Source: Hofstenia miamia (lineage: Eukaryota > Xenacoelomorpha > Acoela > Hofsteniidae). Taken from it: DNA of 64,000 nucleotides. The first letter of the stretch is position 1. Every line of letters begins with the position of its first letter. Made by a program: the position numbers and the translations under genes. Below, one piece after another: positions 48,695 through 59,824 of the stretch. The stretch is taken from the NCBI GenBank assembly GCA_900660155.1, contig CABFPE010000101.1:918447-982446 (forward strand), given 5' to 3'. The notes under the pieces are model-generated. The model searched no databases. It saw only the letters and a program-made list of their open reading frames with translations, and was not told the DNA's origin.

Positions 48695-49351
48695 GTAAGT
48701 ATTAATAAATTGCTGTACAAGATTTTATTCATTTGTCATTATACTGACAATGGATTCATAAATTGAATTTATGGGATTGAATTATGGGAAAATATTTCAA
48801 TGAGCAGAGAGAAGTTTTTTGAAAATGTGCGAGTATGTGTCAACAACTTGGTTGTAGACTAAATAAGTCACTTGACACGCGTTATGGGAAGACAATTTTG
48901 GAAAAATGGAAAAAGCATTTACAGGATTACATATTACTCAGCAGAGTTTTGCAGGACCGATGAAAAAGTTGCTGCTGGAATAGGAGAACAGGAAAGCGTT
49001 GAACTGTCTAAGCAACGGGAAGATGAAGTATTTGACGTAGTAAATGCGGAAACTGAAAAAAATAGTCAAGAATAGGATGAAGATAATAGAAGTAGGCTGC
49101 CAGGTAAACGTTATGTAACAAATTAAGCTAGTAGTGCACCGAGAAACATAGACATAAAATAATTGAAAATAAGGCTCTTCTTATAAACAGGGCTTCAACA
49201 ATTTAGCGTTTGAATTTTTTTTGATTGCTTGGTGTTTGTGAAATATATTTCACTTCCTAAATGCCCTTTGAATTGTTCGGAAGTACTGATATCCTTGCTT
49301 CAATTACTTCTATCATTTATATTCTGATTGTTTGTAGTAAAATTCTTTTAG

Positions 49352-49621
49352 ACCCTGTCCAACCGAATGTCATTAGTGTCCCTGATTATAGTTGGGACAA
49401 CATTACATTTAATTGGACGCAGCCAGCAGTAGGTGTCTATCACAATTTCAGTATTGAGTTATTTCCAAATGGTTCCGCGTCATGGCCAATCGAAGGAATT
49501 ACCCCAGCCGACATACCATTTACAGCCTATAATCTCACCGAGGGGACTTGGCACACATTTAATGTTACTGCTATCTCTTATCAATGTAGAAGTGAAGTTC
49601 AGCAATATTTTCAAAAAACAA
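49352..49621 (+). CDS. FN3 exon 18, last FN3 module
   Basis: A 90-codon phase 1-1 exon with acceptor TCTTTTAG and donor GTAAGT. It begins NPVQPNVISVPDYSWDN. The B strand ITFNWTQPAVG has the canonical FN3 Trp that the earlier modules lack, and the F strand is LTEGTWHTFNVTAIS. There is no C-C' Cys pair. This is the most conventional FN3 domain of the gene and sits directly before the first cadherin-type exon. Confidence 0.87.
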
Positions 49622-49738
49622 GTAAGTCAAGTTTCTTAGAATTTTTGTAATTGCATTGAACTATGTTCAATTATCTTGAAATTATGAGATACGATTTTTA
49701 TGTGTTGTTATCGAGTATAACATTGATTTCTTATTTAG

Positions 49739-49909
49739 AATGGCTGATCGAAATCCAGACGGTCTTAGTTGATCTTACAATTCCAGAGACATTAGGTGTT
49801 TCAATTAACGCCAAAATGATTAAAATGGTCATGGATGTCAATAACCAATCTCAGTGGAACATAACCGAACAGCACCCAGAAGGATACTTTAGCATTGATA
49901 TCATATCTG
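49739..49909 (+). CDS. Exon 19, start of the cadherin region
   Basis: A 57-codon phase 1-1 exon with acceptor CTTATTTAG and donor GTAAGA. It reads KWLIEIQTVLVDLTIPETL near its start and ends EGYFSIDIISG. Joined to exon 20 it gives FSIDIISGQLYLVQNSNIDF, the typical cadherin F-x-I-D-x-x-(T/S)-G-x-(L/I) segment. The first part of the repeat does not show an obvious A strand, so it may be an incomplete or diverged cadherin domain. Confidence 0.78.
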
Positions 49910-50827
49910 GTAAGAAAAAATCATTCGTCAGTTTAGAAAAAATACACAAGAGATTAGAAGGGGAGCGGGTGAATTGGCCTTTAGCTTGATTCGTTCGATA
50001 TCTATTGAAGGTTTTGTGGAATCTATTGTAACATGATCGTCAATTTCCTTGATCCCACACATCTATTTTTCATTTAAATTCTCGATCTCGGGGATTACTG
50101 CTGAGGCTGTATCAAGTGATCACTTGACACTTATTCAAGGTTTTATTGACAAATGATATCTTTAAATCTTTAAATTTTTGTGTAGCGCCAACTCTGGCGT
50201 TGCAAATACATTGACGTTCCCTGAAATTCCTTTTTCTCAAAGTTCCTCTAAACATGTTGTGTCAGTATTCTTTTCTTCTGACTTTCTATCTTCTAGAAAT
50301 AAGTGTAAACGGTTTGGATTGACTTGGCGATCCATTGTTGGAAATGAGTTACGGTATCTTTTAAAGCGTAATTTCAAATTCATTAAGTATTTCTTACTTT
50401 ATATTGACTTGCCAAACCCCCGCATTAGTTTATTGTCTTCCTTAATTAATTCTATAATATAATGTCCAAAATTTTTCTGTTTGTTTTGTACTATCTCATC
50501 ATCAGTTGAATAAAAGGAGCAGTTCAATAATAACTAACGTGGCAAAATCACCCCAGCAATTTTTTTAAGAAATGTGCTTCCTTGTCGTTCACGAGAAATG
50601 CATGTGCGAATCAAAGTCTGGGCTTAATGTCCTATTCAGAAAGCTCTAGTACAAAAAACAAAGTATTTCTCAATTAATGTAAAAATTTTGTCGTAAAATA
50701 CGTTCAACATTTAACCCTGGGTAGGTTTTTTCATGGTCCAATATAAAAGGCTTCCTATGTCATGTAAAAACTTTAAAATGAAATGACAAAATGAAAATTG
50801 CGAAAATTTTTAATTTTTGTCGTTTAG

Positions 50828-51031
50828 GTCAACTATATCTCGTTCAAAATTCAAATATTGATTTCGAGAATCTCACAATTAATCCGATGAATGTGACGAT
50901 TAAAGGCTATGATATTGAGCCATACGTGGAAGATTTTCACTTTCTAAATATCACCGTTGAAAACAAAAACGATGAAGATCCGCTATGGTTTAATCTGCCA
51001 TCAAATATATCAGTTAACGAAAATACCCAAT
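50828..51031 (+). CDS. Exon 20, cadherin-type
   Basis: A 68-codon phase 1-1 exon with acceptor TCGTTTAG and donor GTAAGT. After QLYLVQNSNIDFENL come NVTIKGYDIEP and LNITVENKNDEDPLWF, a cadherin repeat boundary (N-x-N-D-E-x-P). It then starts the next repeat with NISVNENTQ (the calcium-binding Glu of the x-E-N motif). Calcium ligands are therefore largely conserved at this linker. Confidence 0.83.
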
Positions 51032-51768
51032 GTAAGTCTTCATTATTGAAAAATTAGTGGTGGCATCATAGTACCCGTTATATTAAGTTTTAAATTTAAT
51101 GTATTTTAATCACATTAGTTATTCTATATTTCATGGATAATGAACGAAATCCTTTGAGCATAGTGCTCTTGATGTTGGTTGGCTGTGATATATCAGAAGG
51201 TGTCCAGAAAATTCACTGTCACAGAAATTCACAGCCAGAAATTTCACATTTTGAAAAAAAGCATTGTAGAACATTCACAGTGCGGAAATATTATAGTCAG
51301 ATGAGATATAAAATTTTTAGAAGACCTTATTGTCTTGTTATTTGTTCAAGAGAACATGTTCCAATTTATAAGTATTCCTATTTACACTCATGAATATAGC
51401 GGCTGTGCAAAAAAACACTAATTTTTATAATTGATGTTTTCAAGAAGTACCGGCATTACATGGAGGGTGAAACAGAAATTAATATCTACTCCCAGAATAT
51501 CAACCCGAAAACATAATATGTACCAAAATCTATTACTGACTCTCATGTTTATTACGAGCATTTCTCCAGGGTGTAACGCGTACTCATTTTTAAATTCATA
51601 TTTCCACCCATTAGTATAATATAATGGATATGTAAAAATAATTGAACTTTTAATTTTAATGGTGTACCATTATTAAAAGAAAAATATATTTCAATGTGGG
51701 CACAAATAACACAATGAAATTTGAAATGATTAGTAAAATGCAGTTATTTGTAAGTTTTATTTATTTAG
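51032..51768. other. Intron between exons 20 and 21
   Basis: A 737-bp AT-rich intron with several TTCACAG/TTTCACA phrases near 51210-51290. No gene. Confidence 0.6.
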
Positions 51769-51930
51769 CTGAAGTAGTTTTCACTCTTTCTGCCACTGAT
51801 CCAGATGACGACGAATTCATCAGCCCGTTAACATTTATTCTGGTGTCAGACGGAGGAAATTTTGAACTTGTCACCTCCTCAAATGTTTCTGGATTGAGGC
51901 TCCTGTCAAATTTCTCTTCACCTTACTATA
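51769..51930 (+). CDS. Exon 21, cadherin-type
   Basis: A 54-codon phase 1-1 exon with acceptor TTTATTTAG and donor GTGCGT (chosen because it keeps phase 1 into exon 22). It encodes VVFTLSATDPDDDEFISPL, with the cadherin A-x-D-x-D calcium motif, then FILVSDGGNFELVTSSN. It continues the EC repeat opened in exon 20. Confidence 0.82.
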
Positions 51931-53949
51931 GTGCGTGATTTCCTTTGTTTTGATTGGAAGCAACTATGATATTTTTTGTCTAGCACAATATTCAAATTTC
52001 GGAGAATACCCAAATTTTATGAAAAACTGCATGGATAAGTGGTAGCCACTAAATTCTTATGTTCAAGATTGTCCCCAAGGATCTTGCTGTTTTTGTTCTG
52101 AATCAATAACCTATTTGCACAAATGTTGCTGTAGGCCAATCTGTACGCCTAGCAGTTTATTTTTAACATTCTTTCAATGCCTTTCATAAAAGATATTTTC
52201 AATATCTTTAAAAGAACATTCTTGCATTGTTTATATGTTTTTATATTTTGACATTGATTGATATTATATTTCATTTTTATGAATTATAGAAAGATGTCTG
52301 CATCATATGTATATATAAATAATCAATGTGATTTTAATCAATCGTGTGTTTCATGGAAGGAGTCAAAATTTGCTCATATTAAACTATTTTGCAAATATGT
52401 ATGTAAAAATTTACACCATGTTTCAATAAGACAAATCCTTACATTACTTTATTGTTCATAGCACTTGCTTGCAAATCCCTTGATAAACAGTACAAGGTAC
52501 GCCTTACAAAATTTTGTTCCAAATTGTCCAATGCGTTTTTCGCGTAACTAGCAATAGTAATTATTTCTACTTCGAGTATTATAATCAATAAATAAATGCA
52601 GTAAGAATATATTTCAAGTTATGAATTGAAGTTATTCCATTTTGTTTGCGGTTATTTTCCGATGGATATGATTTAAATATTGTGAAGAATATTTTTCTTG
52701 TTAAATATATTCAATTGCATGCATTCGAATTCAATGTTTGTTCTTTAGCCATTATAGTTATAGCTATCACATGGTATCGCAATTTATATGATTATTGTTG
52801 GTCATTGTAGATTGGGGGATTCCTGCATTGCGTTTGCCAATGGGGTTTGTGCACTTGCGTCTTAAAGCAATACGTTTAAGTAATTTTAGTAATTATTTAA
52901 GATTTAACACGTAGACAGTGCTATTTATATTTGCTAACTTTGAAATATAAATTTTTAAATAAAAATTTAATTATTAAAAGTGATTATCTTTATTCATGTC
53001 ATGCACATCATTTGCGACAGTAATTCACTGGAATTTACCTCATTAAATATGACATGCTTCTCAATCAATCTTTATATAACCCGAAAAAAATGTCATCACA
53101 GACTGAAATACGCAAGAATACTGAAAATTTCGTGACAAAATTTAATTTTTGTCGTTTTCACATCAGGCAAGTGTACTACATTCTATCAGTTTATCCCTAT
53201 GTATATACAAATTGTTAGGAAATAAAAATTTGTGAGGTTTGACTATTGATTTGCTAAGAAATATGAAATTAAATTATGTATAAAATCCAGTCTGTTTCTA
53301 TTACAAACTGACAATATGAGGTAAACATGGACCCGACCAGATCGGAATACTGACTACCGTAACCCGACTCGAAACTTTTACTATGATTTGACATTATGGA
53401 TGTATGTTCAATCAGGTGATCCTTAACATCTATCATTTTCTGATAGGAGAAACATCAATTCATTGGTATAACTTAACGTTTTGGTTCTTTCCCAAATACA
53501 GCGGTGATTGACATCCCATTATTTTAATACTGTAATATTTGTACCCGACCCGACAATTTAATCGGGTACACTGTGTTACTCTCTAGTTTCTATTGTAAGA
53601 GTAAGATTCAGGAATAAAAACATCGACTTAGCAAATTTATTTTCCTGAATAATTAAACACTTAAAAATTATGTACTAAAAAATTCTTATTGCTTGTACTT
53701 TTGCGAAAATATTTTACACATTATTTAATTATTATTAATTGTTACTAAAATATCTAAGCCCCATTGAAAAATTCTCAAAAATAGATGATACGTTAATCAA
53801 TTGTATCCAATAAATTCAATTTTACTTCTCTAAGCAAATTCAAGGCATTTTTCAAGAAGATCACTTAGTTATTTATGATCTTCAATTCTACATTTATGAG
53901 GTAGAAAATTATATTATCGAATATCGTAAATTTCACACTCTTGTTTTAG
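51931..53949. other. Intron between exons 21 and 22
   Basis: 2.0 kb of AT-rich DNA. It holds the third copy of the ACCCGAC-rich repeat (53325-53590). Nothing coding was seen. Confidence 0.6.
53325..53590 (+). repeat. ACCCGAC-rich dispersed repeat, copy 3
   Basis: Starts GGACCCGACCAGATCGGAAT then CCGTAACCCGACTCGAAACT, and ends GTACCCGACCCGACAATTTA then ATCGGGTACACTGTG. Its order matches copies 1 and 2. Confidence 0.65.
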
Positions 53950-54276
53950 CGGCTGAAGTCAGAATCACGGCTGATGCAGACCTAAACTATGAGGTTGACA
54001 ATCTTTATACTCTTGAACTTGTGGCTTCTGATGGAACCAACACCGACGCTGTTGCCATGGTGTCAGTCACAATTCTCGATGTTATTGATATTCCTCCCAA
54101 CATTACAAATCTTAACACATCAATTACAATTAATGAAAATCAAGAATATCCAAACGATTTCCGTATTTATGAATTAAAAATTGATAACTTTGAAGGAGAT
54201 GTTGTCATTTATACCATTGAGTCTGTTACAGATAACGAAGGAAATGATGAATCCTCTAGATTTAAAATTAATCAAG
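53950..54276 (+). CDS. Exon 22, cadherin-type
   Basis: The longest exon (109 codons), phase 1-1, with acceptor TGTTTTAG and donor GTACGT. It finishes one cadherin repeat (AEVRITADADLNYEV, YTLELVASDGTNTDAV, VTILDVIDIPPNI) and opens the next (NTSITINENQEYPNDFRIY, VVIYTIESVTDNEG). In the linker the consensus D-x-N-D is DVID, so one Asn/Asp calcium ligand is altered. Confidence 0.87.
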
Positions 54277-54649
54277 GTACGTACGTTTCAAGTACACAAT
54301 CTTAAATTTCTATTTCTTTTTTCTGGATGAGTATAATCAAAGTTAAAATGGAACGTTCATATACTACTAAGCTGTTAAGAAAATATTTTGAATCAATATA
54401 AAAAATGCCTAAATATATGGCATCATATGTGAAATGAATATATATTTGTTCTTAGCTGCAAGCCTCTTTCGATTTTTATGTTGCCTTAAATGGGTTTCTT
54501 GATCTGTGAGCACCTTAGTAAGATCAAGAAAGTAAAGAAGTCAAATTTGCAAAGACAAGCACTAAGATGTCTTAAGCTATAATGAAATTATTCTTACAAT
54601 TTTACTACATAATGTTGGTACGTAAGTAAATACATTGTTGTTGTTTTAG
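54277..54649. other. Intron between exons 22 and 23
   Basis: A 373-bp AT-rich intron. No other feature seen. Confidence 0.7.
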
Positions 54650-54867
54650 CTGGAGAAGTATCTATAACTGCGGGTTCAACCTTTGATTATGAATCACTGC
54701 CACCTCCGCCAACATTTCGAATCCTTATAAAAGTTACAAATGAAAATGATGGAAACTTCTATGACACTGGCTACTTGGATGTTATCATCAATGATTTAAA
54801 TGAAAGTCCATACTTCGAGGCCAATTCTCCACAGTCGCTCTTTATAATTAATGAAGACAATGAATTG
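54650..54867 (+). CDS. Exon 23, cadherin-type
   Basis: A 73-codon exon, phase 1 to phase 0, with acceptor GTTTTAG and donor GTATGG. It encodes AGEVSITAGSTFDYESL (strand-F G-x-V...x-D-Y-E), RILIKVTNENDGNFYDTG, and VIINDLNESPYFEANSP. The linker D-L-N-E-x-P is cadherin-like. It ends SLFIINEDNEL, the start of the next repeat. The switch from phase 1 to phase 0 fits the phase-0 acceptor of exon 24 after the retrotransposon. Confidence 0.83.
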
Positions 54868-55018
54868 GTATGGGTTTCAAATTTCCTATTTAATTTATTC
54901 TAATCGTGCACAGTAATTGAAAAATTGTAACCATTTTAATATAAAATTCATATAAATGAACTGAAAATTACAATGAATGCTTTTTAACACTTCATGACCG
55001 CGTTTCCAAACATAAATC

Positions 55019-55283
55019 TTTGAAATTTTGCACGGTAGTATCTTTTCAATATATATATATATATATATATATATTTATTTATTTATTTTGCTATGGAAAA
55101 TGCAAGAACCTTACATTTGGCGGGAAACGCTCCGAAATTTCTAAGGCATTTAGCGGGAATCGCACTTTTTTCCCCAAAAAACCCATTGTTTGGCCATTGC
55201 TCCCGCAGTATTCCCTCGAACTTAAATATATCTACCATAGGAGTAGGTAAATGAAATAGACACTACCGTGCAAAACTTCAAAT
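55019..55283. mobile_element. Small inverted-repeat element (MITE-like)
   Basis: About 30-bp inverted ends: TTTGAAATTTTGCACGGTAG at the left and the complement of TTTGAAGTTTTGCACGGTAG at the right, both continuing T(G/A)TCT. The interior has a (TA)n run and the phrase TAGCGGGAAT. No frame and no certain target duplication. Confidence 0.6.
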
Positions 55284-55447
55284 GTTTTTTTAAACAACAC
55301 TTAGCGGGAGACATAAATATATATATATATATATATATATCGGCAAGCATATTGGTGTGAAGTATTTACCGTGGGAAAACGAACGGTTTAAAACGTTAAT
55401 ATTAATTTCAAGAAAATTTCATTTTATTGCACAAATTTATTTTCAAA

Positions 55448-56130
55448 ATGAAAGTATCATTGCTGCAGCTATGAGCAAGTGAAGAAATTGACGCTGAACG
55501 TACTTTAAAATACCTTACAAAGTCGGAATTGACTGGATTGCTACTTGAAGCCATTAAAGAAATATAAGATCATTCTAACATTGAGAAACATTTGGTTGAT
55601 ATTAGTAGTAAAGTCGACAAATTACAAAGTTATCCACCGATGTGTATAAGAGACAGGTTAACAATCTTCAGGAAGATCTCTCTTTTCACAAATCTATCCG
55701 AATACGTGGTATTGCAGAGTCTCCAAAAGAAACTCCACTTCACAGTCGAATTGATGATGATTACCAATCAACCAAAGAAGCTCTTAATCACTTGGGTAGT
55801 GCTGATGTTTCATAGATGACAGTCACCGTCGTGGTCGCTATTCTCCTAATCGCCAAAGAAGCATTATATTACGTTTGCGTTCAGAATGATGCTGTCGTCG
55901 TATTTTAAATAGTGCTTTTCGTCTCAAATCTTTTTCTCATAGCGTCTTCATTTCACATGATTTATCACCTTCTGACCTTGAATTAGAATCTAAAGTCCTT
56001 GGTATTCGACGTAAACTCATTAACTCAGGCATTCCTCGTTCTGATCTAAAAATTAGATTTCCACAACTTCTTTTAAAAAAACTTACCAGTAGATCTCACT
56101 CTTCCATCATCATCTATCAATGCCACCACT
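55448..56130 (+). pseudogene. Retrotransposon ORF1 remnant
   Basis: Starts near an ATG at 55448 and has early in-frame stops. It encodes a coiled-coil-like piece (SSKVDKLQ, then VNNLQEDLSFHKSIRIRGI in another frame), then RLKSFSHSVFISHDLSPSDL and RRKLINSGIPRSDLKIRFPQ. That order fits ORF1 nucleic-acid-binding proteins of LINEs. The frame change coincides with the adapter-like sequence. Confidence 0.65.
55639..55656 (+). other. Tn5 mosaic-end (Nextera adapter) sequence
   Basis: GATGTGTATAAGAGACAG is an exact match to 18 of the 19 bases of the Tn5 mosaic end used in Nextera libraries. The missing base is the first A (here C). In the forward frame it translates as MCIRDR, a known sign of adapter carry-over. 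Confidence 0.9.
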
Positions 56131-56139
56131 GAATGACTA

Positions 56140-58900
56140 CATAATTCAAACTTATATCTGCTCTCTGGTAACTGCCGCAGTCTTAGGAGTATTTCTTGTC
56201 GATTAGATTTCTCACAATTTATTTCTTCCCTTAATCCTCAACCTTCAATACTCTGTTTAACAGAAACATGGCTCGATGACTCGTTTCCTGACACTTCAAT
56301 TTTTCTCACATCAAATTTCTCAGTTATTTGTCGCTCTGATCGTGGAGCTCACTCTCATGGAGGTACAATAATTGCTCTAAACTCATCTTGTCCTCTCTAA
56401 TATTTTAATGTTATTAAATCTACTATTCTTTATTCTAAACTCACTAGTTTCCTTGTCATTTGTCTTTATAATCCTCCTGAATCTAGTAATTATCGTATAT
56501 CTACTCAATTATTTTCTACTGCACTAATTTTCATTTTGGACGAATTCCAATGCTTCAATTCTTCTCATGCAATGCAACACTCTTTTACCTTTTTGACTGG
56601 CGATTTTAACCTTCCTCACGTTGATTGGAATATTCCATTTTCTAATGATCCATATGAACTTAAATTAATTAAATTTTTAGCTGATATGAAGCTCTCACAA
56701 CTTGTAACCTTTCCAACTCACGACTCAGGTAATATCTTGGATGTTTTTTATTCTCATACTGAAGTTTCCATTTTTTCTATTAATCCCGCCCCATTTTCTT
56801 CGGATCATCTTTTCATCTTAGCAGAAATTCCTTTTTCTTCAAACATTTCACATACATCCTCTTACAGTTCTTTCTCTTACTCCCTTTCCAATTTTCATTC
56901 TTTTAATCTTTTTCTTCGCTCCTGTCTTTTTATTAATCCTTTAGAATACGCTCATCCTGACAATTTGCTTTTCTTTATGTGTGACGCAATTCATCTTGGT
57001 AAACTTTTGTTCACACCACGGAAACGGAAACGTCGACAACACTTGCCGTTTTTCTATTCCTCTCATTCCATTCATATCTCTAATAAACTTCGATTTCTTA
57101 AAAAATGCTCTGTTCATCCTTGTGGTATGCAGCACCTTTTAAATCGTATTTTTGCAACATTTAAGGCACTGGATATATCAATAGAACTAGATAAAGCGGT
57201 ATTTCTGAATAAGTTTTTTTCATAATTGTCTGTCAATGAAGTTCACAATCTTATTAAAACTCTTTCCAAGACTAAGTCACTCCCATCCGTCCTAGAATTA
57301 AAAAAACATCTTTGCTACTACATCACTTGAAATTTCCAATTTATTTAATGAATATTTCTGTTCTGTGTTTTCCCCATCAGACTCTTCACCGGCCCATACT
57401 ACTTCTACTTGTAATTTTGAACCTACCATCAATCTTACAGAAATTATACTTGATTCATTCACTCCGCATTCAATTTTCAAAATAATTGACTCGATTTCTT
57501 CTCACTCTTCTCCGTATGATAAACTTCCTCCTTTACTACTTAAAAATATTTCATCATCAATTTCTGATCCATTATATCACCTTTTTCGTTCTATTATTAT
57601 ATCATCATGTTATCCAAGTATTTGGAAAATAGCTGTTGTTGTTCCAATCTTTAAAAGTGGAAAAATTTCCCTAAAAATCTTTGTTCATCCATTCTTTCAC
57701 ATCTTTCCTTAATTTTTGAAAGAATTATTTTCAATGCCATTTACCCAATTATTCGACCTATGATATCTTCATCTCAGTTCGGATTTATTTCTCATCGCTC
57801 CACTGCATTATCTCTTCTAAAATTTGTAGACACTGCTTACTCTCACTTAGATAAAAAACTTCCACTATACACTATCTACCTTGATTTCAAAAAAGCTTTC
57901 GATAAGGTTTCTCATCAACTTCTTGTTAATAAAATAAAAGATCTTGGTATTTATTCCACCTTTGTAAATCTTATATCTAGCTATATTTCTGACCGTGAGC
58001 AAGTTATAAGAATTCAAAATAGTATCTCTTCTAAACTTCCAGTTTCCACAAGGTTCCATTCTCGGTCCTCTTCTATTCACTCTATTTATCAACGACTTCG
58101 TGCCTTCAGTTACTTCTTGCAGAGCAACTTCATGTTGTATGCTGATGATACGCGCATATTCTCTTCATCTTCTATAACTATTCAAAATTCTTGTTTACTT
58201 GCCATGGATTGGTCTTCCTTGAACTCTCTTCCATTTAATTATTATAAAACTGAAGCTCTTCTTCTTAATTCAGCCAAATCTTACAATCCTCCTAATATTC
58301 TTCTTAACAATAACCCAGTCGCGTTTAAACCCAATATACGTTATCTTGGAATTCAAATTTCTAACTCACTCTCCTGGACAATTCACACATCTTCTAAGAT
58401 TAAGAAATTCGCATCTATATTACATTTACTCAAATCTTCGATCCCAAATTCTTCAAATAGTCATATAAATTAATACTCTTTAAATCATATTGTCTTTCTA
58501 GTTTCTGCTATGGTTCTCAATGCTGCTCTCTCAATCGCACTTCTGCAATTAAAATTGATCGTATCTTATATCGCGCTCTCAAATGGATATTTTCGTCTCG
58601 AAATTCTTACTTACATCTTGTACTTAATTCAAAACTCCTTCCAATATCACTTTATCTAAAATTTCTTGACTTATTGTTTCTCAATAAACTTCTCATAGGA
58701 CGCTATGATTTTGATATTTTTGATTTTATAAAATTCTCTTCTTCAGTGTGTGACAATTGATCCTCTTCTAATCTTACATTTCATCTTCCCAGAATTCACA
58801 AATCTATTTCCCCTGCCAATTTCTTTTACCAAATAAATTCTCCTGCTAATTTTATAATCCAACATCTTGGCATAGATCTATGGTCTCATCCTTCTAATTT
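56140..58900 (+). pseudogene. Retrotransposon ORF2: endonuclease and reverse transcriptase, broken
   Basis: Endonuclease motifs appear in order: LLSGNCRSLRS, LCLTETWLDDSF, TFLTGDFNLPHVDWN (about 56585-56630), HDSGNILDVFYSH and SSDHLF. RT motifs follow: NLTEIILDSFTPHSIFK, SSQFGFISHRSTAL (about 57770), IYLDFKKAFDKVSHQLL with its catalytic Asp, FMLYADDTRIFSSS with the YADD box (about 58130-58160), and IRYLGIQISNSLSW. Frames shift near 57230, 57712 and 58050, and a stop follows at 58473. The tail NLTFHLPRIHKS lies in another frame. Confidence 0.8.
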
Positions 58901-58978
58901 CAAGCTACAATTTTTATCTTATTTCCAAAGCTCTATATCTATTCAATTTTTTTATTATTATTATTATTATTATTCAAC

Positions 58979-59580
58979 CTGGGGGATATGCCACCTGGCA
59001 GTAAGCTTTCGCTTAATGCTGGAAAAGTTATGCAGATTTCTTTTTGAGATTTGGTGACTTTTCCTAACTTTTATTGAAGGTGATAGCTCACTAAGAAAAT
59101 TTTCTAAACAACTGCTCATTTTATGAAGGATACTCTTTTTCAAATAGTGGCATACCTTTTTATTTTTGCATACACTGCAATTTTTTCCACACTGCGTAAT
59201 TAAGGTAAGTCAGAAAATTTATTTGGTCATTTAAAAGTGAATTCTATATAATTCGACATTGCCAAAAATTAAAGCCAATGTTTTTAAAAAAACTCCAGAT
59301 TTCCCGTTTGATGACGTAATTTATCAAAAGTATGGTTGATCAAAATTCTGAAAATTCTAATTTGATAATCGTGATATAATTAATATTTGTGCAGTTTTGT
59401 TTTAATAGCATCATCCAATGTAGACTCGATAGGGTTAAGTAGGGTTCATGCAATCCCTATAAACTTGGTAGTTCCCGGAAAAACAGAGTTTCTTAAGATT
59501 TATGTCAATATTTCGTACGATATCTATTTTGAAAAATTTTTTTTAGGAAAATTTACAGATTACAGTTACTAAGTATTTAG
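58979..59580. other. Intron between retrotransposon tail and exon 24
   Basis: Begins CAACCTGGGGGATATGCCAC right after the (TTA)n tail, which may be part of the element's 3' flank. The rest is AT-rich. An open frame at 59387-59572 is not supported as an exon (phase does not fit exon 23). Confidence 0.5.
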
Positions 59581-59751
59581 ACATCCGTATCGCACACGAC
59601 GGTCGTTGAGAATAATCTCTTGAATACAGGTAGAACAACTATAAATCTTAAAGTTGAAGATCGGGATGTGTCCACATCGTCTTCTGAGCCAACATACAAT
59701 GACACCATTGTGTATAAAATACAGCATCAGAGCATTGCAGACGTTTTTCAG
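59581..59751 (+). CDS. Exon 24, cadherin-type
   Basis: A 57-codon phase 0-0 exon with acceptor AAGTATTTAG and donor GTTCAT. It encodes TTVVENNLLNTGRTTINL then KVEDRDVSTSSSEPTYNDTI, with the E-N and D-R-D calcium motifs of a cadherin repeat, then VYKIQHQSIADVFQ. The donor is not strong, but it gives the phase-0 join that exon 25 needs. Another start, at an acceptor near 59658, would be phase 1 and would not fit exon 23. Confidence 0.72.
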
Positions 59752-59824
59752 GTTCATTGAACTTTTTCTCACATTACTTAATGCAATTTGAATTTAGCTG
59801 AATTCTGCCTGTCTTACTCCGCAG

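Larger units (their letters stand above)
55341..58978 (+). mobile_element. Non-LTR retrotransposon, nearly full length but broken
   Basis: Has the order ORF1 - endonuclease - reverse transcriptase - C-terminal region - (TTA)n tail at 58952-58976, lying in the intron between exons 23 and 24 in the same orientation as the gene. The domain order and the YADD with DFKKAFDKV motifs suggest the CR1/L2/Jockey side of the LINEs, but I cannot place the clade. Several stops and frameshifts make this copy inactive. An adapter-like sequence (55639-55656) marks a possible chimeric join in ORF1. Confidence 0.8.

Noticed and set aside
48872-49075. A 67-residue hydrophilic open frame between exons 17 and 18
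   Set aside because: It has no FN3 signature, and its phases do not fit. Exons 17 and 18 already join in frame without it.
50178-50462. A 94-residue open frame in the intron before exon 20
   Set aside because: No domain is recognised. The minus strand has a few LINE-like phrases, but too little to call an element.
59387-59572. Open frame with an AG before it (SSNVDSIGLSRVHAIP...) as an extra cadherin exon
   Set aside because: It would need a phase-1 donor upstream, but exon 23 ends in phase 0. It lacks any cadherin motif and has no convincing donor.
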